Source: an uncultured Eubacteriaceae bacterium
GTDB lineage: Bacteria > Bacillota > Clostridia > Eubacteriales > Eubacteriaceae
Direction: 5' to 3'
Assembly: GCA_947625175.1 (NCBI GenBank)
Contig: CANQNI010000049.1
Location: 1-9,610 of the forward strand
DNA length: 9,610 bases
Of the stretch, positions 1 to 5,465 are shown in pieces (the first letter of the stretch is position 1; every line of letters starts with the position of its first letter). A model generated the notes under the pieces. It searched no databases, was not told where the DNA came from, and saw nothing but the letters and a program-made list of their open reading frames with translations. The position numbers were made by a program, and so were the translations under genes.

Positions 1-41
1 TTAATGCTATTGTTTCTATAAAATAAATTTTAACTACCCTT

Positions 42-905
42 TTATTCTTTATTAAAAATCTCTTTTTTTATGTAATCAACAGGAAATTCTTTACCTGTCC
101 AGTATTTGAAAGCATAAGCTCCCTGCCATAATACCATTCCGAGACCATCTAATATTTTACAGCCACGGCTTAAGGCTTCTTTTTCTAGTTTCGTTTTCAC
201 AGGTGTATAAACTATATCGGCAATTACAGTTTCAGGTGAGAGCCAATCTGGATTAAAAATTATTTCCTCACTATCAGGACGCATCCCTACTGAGGTTGCA
301 TTAATAACCAGATCAGATTCTTTAATATCTTTTTCAAGTTGTTTCTGATTAGAAAGAGCTTCTACTCTTATTTTTATATTTTGTTTTAAAGCTTCTTCAT
401 TTAATTCATCTTTTAATTGTTGAGCTTTTTTAAACGTTCGATTATAGATAATTAGTTCATTAATATTTTCGAATATAGATTGAGCTGCTATAGATCTTGC
501 TGCTCCCCCAGCTCCTATTAAAACAATCGTTTTATTTTCTGGATTAAATTCCTTATCTTTAGCATTAGCAAAAAAGCCAATTCCATCAGTTGAATATCCT
601 TTTAGTTTTCCATTCTGATTTACTATAGTATTAACTGCCCCAATAAGTTCAGCTTCGGGAGAAAGTTCATCACAGTATTTAATCATTTCTGATTTTAACG
701 GCATTGTAACATTCCAGCCTTTAACATTTAAGGTTTTAAATGCTTGAACAGTAGCTTCAAGCTTATCTATATTAGTATCAAAGCCTAAGTAACATGCATT
801 TTCATTAACTTTTTCAAAAGCTTTATTATGCATACTAGGTGAAAAAGAGTGACTAATTGGAGTTCCAATGAGTCCATATAAATCAGTAGTAGCTGTTAAA
901 TTCAT
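42..905 (-). CDS. aroE: Shikimate dehydrogenase (NADP+)
   Basis: Cytoplasmic enzyme that reduces 3-dehydroshikimate to shikimate with NADPH in the chorismate (aromatic amino acid) pathway. The 287-aa product has the full family signature. The substrate-binding serines are in SHSFSPSMH (S20, S22), the catalytic lysine in NVTMPLK (K71), a substrate-binding Asn in AVNT (N92) and the catalytic Asp in STDG (D107). The NADP-binding loop is GAGGAA (131-136), with NRT (155-157) next to it. NATSVGM (202-208) and the C-terminal DGLGMVLWQGAYAF (253-266) complete the set. Length is normal for the family, slightly on the long side. S105 stands where most members have Asn in the NTDG motif. The ATG is not preceded by a clear ribosome binding site (AT-rich leader), but the first motif begins about 10 residues in, so the start is sound. 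It is divergent from pyrE, and no other aro gene is visible. Confidence 0.96.
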   Translation of the reverse strand: MNLTATTDLYGLIGTPISHSFSPSMHNKAFEKVNENACYLGFDTNIDKLEATVQAFKTLNVKGWNVTMPLKSEMIKYCDELSPEAELIGAVNTIVNQNGKLKGYSTDGIGFFANAKDKEFNPENKTIVLIGAGGAARSIAAQSIFENINELIIYNRTFKKAQQLKDELNEEALKQNIKIRVEALSNQKQLEKDIKESDLVINATSVGMRPDSEEIIFNPDWLSPETVIADIVYTPVKTKLEKEALSRGCKILDGLGMVLWQGAYAFKYWTGKEFPVDYIKKEIFNKE

Positions 906-986
906 TTTCTTTATTATAATAATATTATTATTTATAATCTTATCAGATAATTAAGAAAATAACTTAACTTCAACTAAGGAGTGATC
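906..986. promoter_or_regulatory. Divergent aroE/pyrE intergenic region
   Basis: This extremely AT-rich spacer must hold the promoters of both aroE (leftward) and pyrE (rightward). A TATAAT hexamer at 933-938 and a GATAAT at 946-951 are possible -10 elements for pyrE, but neither has a convincing -35 box 17 nt upstream. In DNA this AT-rich, such hexamers occur easily by chance. No operator-like palindrome or PyrR-type RNA leader is evident. The exact promoters are left unassigned. Confidence 0.4.
976..981 (+). promoter_or_regulatory. Ribosome binding site that fixes the pyrE start
   Basis: AAGGAG (continuing as AAGGAGTGAT, a very good anti-16S match) lies 5 nt before the ATG at 987. The in-frame GTG at 981, which would give a protein two residues longer, overlaps this site and therefore cannot be the real start. 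Confidence 0.85.
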
Positions 987-1649
987 ATGAGTTTAAAGGA
1001 TGAATTTATAGAATTTATGGTAGATAGTGGTGTGTTAACTTTTGGTGATTTTATAACAAAAAGTGGAAGACCAACCCCGTATTTTATTAATACAGGTAAT
1101 TATAAAACTGCTAAACAAATTGCTAAATTAGGCGATTATTATGCTGCAACTTTAATAGAAAATAATTTAAATCCAGATATTATCTATGGTCCAGCTTATA
1201 AAGGAATCCCATTAGTAACAACAACTGCTGCAAGCCTTTGGAATAACTATGATAAAGACATATCCTATAGTTTTAATAGAAAAGAAGAAAAAGACCATGG
1301 AGAAGGTGGAACAATTATTGGAACTATCCCTAATGATAATGACAAAATAACCATTATTGAAGACGTTATAACTGCTGGAACTTCTATTAGAGAAAGTTTA
1401 GAAAGACTTAATAGTATTGCTAATGTGGATATAGATTCCGTTATTATATCTGTAGATCGAATGGAAAAAGGTCCAAGTGGTAAAAGTGCTATTGAAGAAA
1501 TTCAGGAAGATTTTGGTATTAAAGTTTATCCAATAGTTAATACACAAGATATTATTAATAGCCTCTATAATAAACCAATTAAGGGAAAAATTTATATTGA
1601 CGACAATATGAAGGAAAAATTGGAAAACCATTTAAAAAAATATAGTTAA
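987..1649 (+). CDS. pyrE: Orotate phosphoribosyltransferase
   Basis: Transfers phosphoribose from PRPP to orotate to make OMP, the fifth step of de novo pyrimidine synthesis, in the cytoplasm. From the ATG at 987 the protein has 220 aa, a usual length. Visible motifs are GPAYKGIPL (68-76), the flexible catalytic loop RKEEKDHGEGG (98-108), and the PRPP-binding signature IIEDVITAGTS (123-133) with the acidic pair E125-D126. The ATG is preferred over the upstream GTG because the ribosome binding site overlaps the GTG. No other pyr gene is adjacent, so this is an isolated pyrE rather than part of a pyr operon. No clear terminator follows the stop, so read-through into the transporter gene 90 nt downstream is possible. 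Confidence 0.96.
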   Translation: MSLKDEFIEFMVDSGVLTFGDFITKSGRPTPYFINTGNYKTAKQIAKLGDYYAATLIENNLNPDIIYGPAYKGIPLVTTTAASLWNNYDKDISYSFNRKEEKDHGEGGTIIGTIPNDNDKITIIEDVITAGTSIRESLERLNSIANVDIDSVIISVDRMEKGPSGKSAIEEIQEDFGIKVYPIVNTQDIINSLYNKPIKGKIYIDDNMKEKLENHLKKYS

Positions 1650-1695
1650 TGTTACAATATCACTATTATTTATCACTAAATTAAAATTTATAAAA

Positions 1696-1728
1696 GACGC
1701 TGTATTTAGTTTATCTAAAACGGTAGTC
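1696..1728 (+). promoter_or_regulatory. Leader hairpin just upstream of the ECF S-component ribosome binding site
   Basis: The RNA can fold into a long interrupted stem. 1696-1698 pairs with 1726-1728, 1699-1703 with 1720-1724 (two G-U pairs) and 1705-1709 with 1715-1719. A1704 and A1725 are bulged, and the loop is the five bases TTTAT. The stem ends one base before the GGGAGG ribosome binding site (1729-1734). There is no U-tract after it, so it is not an intrinsic terminator. Any regulatory role, for example on ribosome access or mRNA stability, is inference. It does not match a riboswitch class I recognise. Confidence 0.45.
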
Positions 1729-1739
1729 GGGAGGTTTTA

Positions 1740-2336
1740 ATGCATACTAATCGGAAGACTATTAGATTAACTCAATTAGCTTTACTAACAGCTATTGAAA
1801 TTCTATTAGCGTTTACCCCACTCGGTTTTATACCCTTACCAACCATTTCAATAACCACGTTACATATACCTGTAATCATCGGAGCCATATTACTTGGACC
1901 GGTAGATGGAGCAATCTTAGGTGGAGTTATGGGTATTTGTAGTATGTTGAAAGCTACTTTTGCCGGTGTTGATATGACAGCCTATCTAGTTAATCCATTT
2001 ACCAGTGGAAATCCTTTAGCCTCAATTACTATGGCTGTTGGATCCAGAATAATGATTGGAGTTGTTGCTGGTTATGTTTACTTATATCTAAGTAAAAAGA
2101 ATTTCCCAACCACATTATCAATTGGAATCAGTGCTTTTTTAGGAACACTTACCAATACTATTTTATTCCTTGGATGTATGTCTATTTTCTTTAAAACATT
2201 TCCATTAGTAAATATTTTAGCTATGGTTATCGGAATCAACGCTATATCAGAAATGATTGCAGCTGTAATTATTTCAATTGGTGTTTGTCTTCCAGTAATG
2301 CGATATATGAAGAAAAAGATTATCGTAAAAAGTTAA
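1740..2336 (+). CDS. ECF transporter S component, probably pantothenate type (PanT-like)
   Basis: Integral membrane substrate-binding (S) subunit of an energy-coupling factor vitamin transporter. It would dock onto the shared EcfT/EcfA1/EcfA2 module, which is not encoded here. The 198-aa protein is very hydrophobic, with about six membrane segments, and ends in a basic cytoplasmic tail (MKKKIIVKS). Helix 1 carries an AxxxA pattern (A14, A18), the contact surface S components use to bind EcfT. The LHIPVIIGAILLGPVDGAILGG stretch (41-62) resembles the PanT subgroup of the ECF_trnsprt family. The substrate is inferred from overall resemblance; another vitamin or cofactor is possible. It has a strong GGGAGG site 5 nt before the ATG. 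It is 90 nt downstream of pyrE with no terminator between, and ends at a bidirectional hairpin. Confidence 0.82.
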   Translation: MHTNRKTIRLTQLALLTAIEILLAFTPLGFIPLPTISITTLHIPVIIGAILLGPVDGAILGGVMGICSMLKATFAGVDMTAYLVNPFTSGNPLASITMAVGSRIMIGVVAGYVYLYLSKKNFPTTLSIGISAFLGTLTNTILFLGCMSIFFKTFPLVNILAMVIGINAISEMIAAVIISIGVCLPVMRYMKKKIIVKS

Positions 2337-2337
2337 A

Positions 2338-2380
2338 AAAATCCTGTTAAGTAATATGTTACATTACTTAACAGGATTTT
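2338..2380. terminator. Bidirectional intrinsic terminator between convergent genes
   Basis: A perfect 18-bp inverted repeat (2338-2355 with 2363-2380) encloses a 7-nt loop, with core arms CCTGTTAAGTAAT and ATTACTTAACAGG. It is flanked by an A-run on the left (2335-2341) and a T-rich run on the right (2377-2384). Transcripts from either side therefore end in hairpin plus U-tract. It serves the S-component gene (stop at 2336) and the opposing DsbA-like gene (stop codon at 2383-2385, essentially abutting). Confidence 0.92.
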
Positions 2381-2382
2381 AT

Positions 2383-3015
2383 TTATTGGTTATCTATAAT
2401 TTGTTTCAGTAAATCTTTCATTTGATCTTTATCTAAAGCACCAGGAACACCAACTTGTTCATTAATAATAAAAAATGGAACTGCATTAATTCCGTTATTA
2501 TAAGCAATTTGTTCTTCAAGACGAACTTGATCAGCATATTTATCCGAATCGATTAATTCTCTTACTTGTTCTTCACTAATACCAACGCTTTGAGCCACTT
2601 CAATTAAGGTTTCAATATTAGCTAATTCCTTTTGTTCAATAAAATAAGCTTGATAAAGTTTTTCAGCTAATTCCTCTTCTTTTCCCAACTCCTGAGCTAA
2701 TTTGGTTAATCTATGAGCATTAAAAGTATTTGTATATTTAGTTTTAGCATAATCGAAATCAATTCCAGAATTTTGAGCCATGATGGAAATTGAATTAACT
2801 CGATCGAGAGCTTCCTGGGGCGAGATTTTATATTTATCAGCAAAACGATCAATCGTATCACCATTAAATTCAGTTAAAGCTCCTGGATCCAGTTCAAAAG
2901 CTCTCATTTCTAGATTTAAATCTTCAATTCCTAATTCTTCAGCAGCTTTTCTTAAATTAGTTTCTCCAATATAGCAGTAAGGACAGGCATAATCAGACCA
3001 ATAAACTACATTCAT
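2383..3015 (-). CDS. DsbA/FrnE-family thioredoxin-fold oxidoreductase
   Basis: The 210-aa protein is of the DsbA-like thioredoxin family (FrnE / 2-hydroxychromene-2-carboxylate isomerase group). A first beta strand leads into the active-site motif C11-P-Y-C14. A mostly helical insertion follows, with NAHRL at 99-103 as in FrnE proteins. The cis-proline loop AVPFFIIN begins at 178 (P180), with GVPGAL at 189-194. There is no signal peptide, so it is a cytoplasmic thiol-disulfide oxidoreductase or isomerase; the substrate is unknown. The presence of both cysteines argues for redox rather than glutathione-dependent isomerase activity. GAGGTGA (3019-3025, minus) lies a few bases before the ATG. 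The gene sits directly behind an intrinsic terminator whose U-tract lies in its leader, and no clear promoter separates them. Confidence 0.9.
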   Translation of the reverse strand: MNVVYWSDYACPYCYIGETNLRKAAEELGIEDLNLEMRAFELDPGALTEFNGDTIDRFADKYKISPQEALDRVNSISIMAQNSGIDFDYAKTKYTNTFNAHRLTKLAQELGKEEELAEKLYQAYFIEQKELANIETLIEVAQSVGISEEQVRELIDSDKYADQVRLEEQIAYNNGINAVPFFIINEQVGVPGALDKDQMKDLLKQIIDNQ

Positions 3016-3028
3016 TATTCACCTCGTT

Positions 3029-3057
3029 AAAAAAAGACGTTAGATAAATCTAACGTC
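3029..3057 (-). terminator. Intrinsic terminator of the two-gene unknown operon
   Basis: Read on the minus strand, a 9-bp perfect stem (GACGTTAGA with TCTAACGTC, 3036-3044 with 3049-3057) and 4-nt loop is followed immediately by seven T residues (3029-3035). It lies 24 nt past the coiled-coil gene's stop and only a few bases before the ribosome binding site of the DsbA-like gene. It could therefore also act as an attenuator for read-through into that gene. Confidence 0.9.
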
Positions 3058-3081
3058 AGTATAGAAGAAGAGTTGAAGCAA

Positions 3082-3639
3082 TTAGTACTTCGTAATCTTT
3101 TTTGCGTCTTTGGCATCTTTTTCCAAGACTTTTTCAACCTGATCAGCTTGTTTCTGGCTTAAACGTTCGTCTCTTTCCTTCTGTTTAGTATCATGTCTTT
3201 CTGTTCTGTCTTTAATTTTATTTTCTAAACGTTCAAGTTCCTTTTGTTCATGTTCACTTAAAGAAGTTTTAGCTTTTAATTTATCAATTTTCTTCTGATC
3301 ATGTTCGTCTAAGAAATTATCGAATTTATCTTCAATTTTATCAACTTCATTAGCGAATTCAGTCTGATGTAAACTACGTTTAGATTCTCTTTCATCACGT
3401 CTTTCGATTTTATTTTCTTCATACTCATCAAGACGAGCATCGTAATTATCTATTCTAATTTTATCAGCTTCATTCTTTTCTTTAGCTTCTTTAAGTAATT
3501 TGTCGATTTTTCTGGTTACACGAGCTTGTAAATCAACGTCATCTGGATGTTTTTTTGCTTTTTCCTGTAGACGTTCGACTTCGCGGTTTACTTTTTCATC
3601 ACGTCGTAAAATTTCATCTCTTAAGAACTTATCACTCAT
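3082..3639 (-). CDS. Highly charged coiled-coil protein of unknown function
   Basis: I do not recognise this 185-aa protein. It is almost entirely made of Lys, Arg, Glu, Asp and Gln with spaced Leu/Ile. It has no Cys, Trp or Gly and one Pro (P32), so a long, nearly uninterrupted alpha helix or coiled coil is expected. There is no signal peptide or membrane segment. Two segments look duplicated: KIDKL at 44-48 and 117-121, each followed by ENKI-xx-R-x-ER at 75-84 and 139-148, with an offset between copies of 73 then 64 residues. The start has AGGAA 5 nt upstream, overlapping the stop codon of the preceding 95-aa gene (8-nt gap), so the two are one operon. An intrinsic terminator follows. A structural, scaffold or desiccation/salt-stress-like role could be imagined, but nothing in the sequence proves it. 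The clean frame, start signal and operon position support a real gene. Confidence 0.8.
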   Translation of the reverse strand: MSDKFLRDEILRRDEKVNREVERLQEKAKKHPDDVDLQARVTRKIDKLLKEAKEKNEADKIRIDNYDARLDEYEENKIERRDERESKRSLHQTEFANEVDKIEDKFDNFLDEHDQKKIDKLKAKTSLSEHEQKELERLENKIKDRTERHDTKQKERDERLSQKQADQVEKVLEKDAKDAKKITKY

Positions 3640-3647
3640 ATTAATTC

Positions 3648-3935
3648 CTATTCTTTAGTTAATTGATCTTTTGAGCCATCATTTATGCTTATAATTACTT
3701 CTTGATTAAAAGCATTGCTCCAATCAATGTCTCTAAGTTCTTGAGGAGAGCATGTTAAAGTTAATTCTAGAACATTATCTTCAGGTCTTAATTCTTTTAC
3801 TTCAAGATGATCAAGGCTGTCATCTACACTAAATAACCATAATTTTCCACTTACAACATTATCTTCACCTGAAGCAACGGTTACATTTGTAACTACCTGT
3901 TCTCCTATAACCGAGCGTAAATCTTTTAAAAGCAT
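3648..3935 (-). CDS. Small acidic protein of unknown function
   Basis: I do not recognise this 95-aa protein. It is acidic and soluble, with no signal peptide or membrane helix. Alternating hydrophobic residues (QVVTNVTVAS at 13-22, KLWLFSVDD at 31-39, NVLELTLTC at 54-62, EVIISIND at 79-86) suggest a small mainly beta-strand domain. It has one Cys (C62) and two Trp (W33, W72). The ATG is preceded on the minus strand by TTGAGGT, a good ribosome binding site. It is the first gene of a two-gene unit with the charged coiled-coil protein (8-nt gap), which suggests the two products act together. A sigma-B-like promoter pattern lies about 30-60 nt upstream. Confidence 0.78.
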   Translation of the reverse strand: MLLKDLRSVIGEQVVTNVTVASGEDNVVSGKLWLFSVDDSLDHLEVKELRPEDNVLELTLTCSPQELRDIDWSNAFNQEVIISINDGSKDQLTKE

Positions 3936-3968
3936 TTTGATACCTCAATTATGATATTAATTTTATAA

Positions 3969-3993
3969 ATACCCGTAATATTAATGATTAAGC
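3969..3993 (-). promoter_or_regulatory. Candidate sigma-B-like promoter for the two-gene unknown operon
   Basis: On the minus strand GCTTAA (3988-3993) is followed after 13 nt by GGGTAT (3969-3974). The general-stress sigma-B consensus in Bacillus is GTTTAA, 12-14 nt, GGGTAT, so this is 5/6 plus 6/6 at the right spacing. Transcription would begin near 3961, leaving a short leader with the ribosome binding site. A TATAAT (minus, 4006-4011) lies upstream but lacks a good -35. Whether this organism has a sigma-B-type factor is not visible here. Confidence 0.42.
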
Positions 3994-4055
3994 AACTAGT
4001 TCGAAATTATATCGATACCTTATATAATCGCACATTTTAGGTAAAATTACTAGTT
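3994..4055. repeat. Nested inverted repeats in the spacer before the two-gene operon
   Basis: AACTAGT (3994-4000) is the inverted copy of ACTAGTT (4049-4055). Inside them ATTATAT (4006-4012) pairs with ATATAAT (4022-4028) around a 9-nt loop, and a further CG/CG pair closes across a 2-nt bulge. The arms are short and AT-rich, so chance is a real alternative. No U-tract marks it as a terminator for the amidase gene upstream. Confidence 0.35.
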
Positions 4056-4070
4056 AAATTTATTAGACAA

Positions 4071-5354
4071 TTAATTTTTTCCTACTATTTTAATTAATCT
4101 CATTTGTGGATAACCATAAGTAGATACAGGAATTGTTTTATTATCACTTGTATTAGAATCTATTAAATAATCAACTGTGTTTCCTTCGTCATCTTTAACG
4201 AGTCTTGTTATAATAACTGAATGTAACCAGTTATCATTAACACCAAGCTGTATAATATCCCCTTCAAGACCAGAGAAGAAATTATCCGTAGTTATTGTTT
4301 TTAATCCACCTTCTTTATTATTTGTAGCATAATTATAGAAAGAATCTACCAGAAGCCAGGAATAGGTTGGATAATAAACATCATAATACCAGGTTTCTGC
4401 TCCGTTATAATCTTCCGGCATTCCACCAGCTCTAAGACACTGACTAATAAAATTATTACAATTACCACCTTCATCAGAATAATCATAGTATTCTGGATTT
4501 CTAATACTAAACCACTTATGAGCATAATTTATAGCAGCATTTCTATTATAAGTAGCATTATCCCTAAGTGGCGTTTTATCTTTCTTTTCTTCTTCAAAAG
4601 CTTTTAGCTGAGCTTCATCTTCTTTTAAAAACATTAATTCAACTTTATTTTTTATCTCATCTAAAGCTACTATCCTGTCTGGTATTTGTATCCCTTCCAG
4701 TTGATTCCGAATTATTCCATAAAGGGCATCTTCTTTTTCATGCCGAACGATTTTCCAGTTATTGTCAATATTTTTAAGTCGAAAAACGTTTTGTAATGAA
4801 GCAATCTCTGAGTGAATCTTACTAGTTCCATTATAAACAATATCCTGTTTTTCTATAACGATTACATTGATCTCATCTGGACTTAACACATCAGAAGCAG
4901 CAATATCTAGATTAATGGAATATTCCTTCATAGTTAAATCTATTAAAGAATTCTCCCTTTCACTTAATGTTAAATCATAATAAACCTGGTCAAATTTTGT
5001 GGCTATCTGATCATTTAAATCATTTTGATAGAAGTAAGAAGTAGTATCAAAACTATCTAATCTAGCTAGTGACTTAAAATAATTCTGATAATAGTTTAAT
5101 ATTGGTTGAACCTGCTGTTGTGGAAGATTTATTGTATTTATAATATTAATTTCCTCTTTAACTGGTTCTGTTTCAATTATTTCTTCAATTTGAGCATTTT
5201 TCGATAAATTCTGTTTAACTTCGACCCGTTTTTGAACAGGAGAATCATCTAAAAATTTACCTGTTTGTACTCCATTAAGTAAAAAACAACTAACTAGTAA
5301 TAGGAGAGTCCAATTAATTAACAATCTTTTAGTCGTTTCAAATAATCTTTTCAT
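4071..5354 (-). CDS. Exported protein with C-terminal Amidase_6-type (NlpC/P60-like) domain
   Basis: This 427-aa protein starts with basic residues and a hydrophobic stretch (11-26), a signal peptide or membrane anchor. LVSC at 20-23 fits a lipobox, but hydrophobic residues continue past the Cys, so lipidation is uncertain. Residues 33-80 are a polar linker. Residues 80-210 form an unassigned domain of helices then strands, possibly NTF2-like. From about 268 the sequence matches the putative amidase domain (Amidase_6). Here YNRNAAINYAHKW leads to the candidate catalytic Cys in GGNCNNFISQ (C299), then GDIIQL (365-370), the candidate His in LHSVIITRL (H378) and D399/N401 near the end. The likely role is a cell-surface cysteine amidase or peptidase acting on peptidoglycan or peptides; the substrate is unproven. 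No ribosome binding site precedes the ATG, but the signal sequence supports this start. It is divergent from prmA. Confidence 0.85.
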   Translation of the reverse strand: MKRLFETTKRLLINWTLLLLVSCFLLNGVQTGKFLDDSPVQKRVEVKQNLSKNAQIEEIIETEPVKEEINIINTINLPQQQVQPILNYYQNYFKSLARLDSFDTTSYFYQNDLNDQIATKFDQVYYDLTLSERENSLIDLTMKEYSINLDIAASDVLSPDEINVIVIEKQDIVYNGTSKIHSEIASLQNVFRLKNIDNNWKIVRHEKEDALYGIIRNQLEGIQIPDRIVALDEIKNKVELMFLKEDEAQLKAFEEEKKDKTPLRDNATYNRNAAINYAHKWFSIRNPEYYDYSDEGGNCNNFISQCLRAGGMPEDYNGAETWYYDVYYPTYSWLLVDSFYNYATNNKEGGLKTITTDNFFSGLEGDIIQLGVNDNWLHSVIITRLVKDDEGNTVDYLIDSNTSDNKTIPVSTYGYPQMRLIKIVGKN

Positions 5355-5393
5355 TCGAGTAATATTTTACAGCGAATACTTAAAAATACTTTG

Positions 5394-5411
5394 AAACAAT
5401 CACTGTTGTTT
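5394..5411. promoter_or_regulatory. Small dyad overlapping the prmA -35 region
   Basis: AAACAA (5394-5399) and TTGTTT (5406-5411) form a 6-bp inverted repeat with a 6-nt spacer. It lies between the divergent amidase and prmA genes, and its right arm runs into the prmA -35 box. It is in the right place for an operator, but short enough to be chance. Confidence 0.3.
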
Positions 5412-5437
5412 ACATAAAAAATAATTTTTTTTATAAT
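5409..5437 (+). promoter_or_regulatory. Sigma-A promoter of the prmA operon
   Basis: TTTACA (5409-5414, 5/6 to consensus) is separated by exactly 17 nt from a perfect TATAAT (5432-5437). The spacer is a T/A-rich tract. Transcription would start near 5444, just ahead of the AGGAGG ribosome binding site (5453-5458). Confidence 0.8.
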
Positions 5438-5465
5438 TAAATTAAGTTTTCTAGGAGGTAGTAAC

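Noticed and set aside
1..41. Partial gene at the left edge
   Set aside because: Only 41 AT-rich bases lie past the aroE stop and no reading frame or RNA motif can be supported.
981..986. GTG start for pyrE giving two extra residues
   Set aside because: The GTG overlaps the AAGGAG ribosome binding site; the ATG at 987 has the right 5-nt spacing.
906..986. PyrR-type attenuator before pyrE
   Set aside because: The leader is too short and AT-rich, and lacks both the PyrR-binding loop sequence and a terminator hairpin.
1398..1631. 77-aa open frame on the minus strand inside pyrE
   Set aside because: Antisense shadow of pyrE, rich in Phe, Asn and Ile as expected from reverse-read AT-rich coding DNA, with no family resemblance.
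1650..1739. Known riboswitch (THF, preQ1, TPP, FMN) upstream of the S-component gene
   Set aside because: The leader is under 90 nt and shows none of the conserved sequence blocks of these classes; only an unclassified hairpin is supported.
2780..2974. 64-aa plus-strand open frame inside the DsbA-like gene
   Set aside because: Antisense to a gene with clear family motifs, and no ribosome binding site.
3082..3639. Low-complexity artefact rather than a gene
   Set aside because: It has a proper start signal, an intact frame of 185 codons, an 8-nt operon spacing and its own terminator, all of which favour a real gene.
4568..4777. 69-aa plus-strand open frame inside the amidase gene
   Set aside because: Antisense shadow; its Leu/Phe richness comes from reversed Lys/Glu codons.
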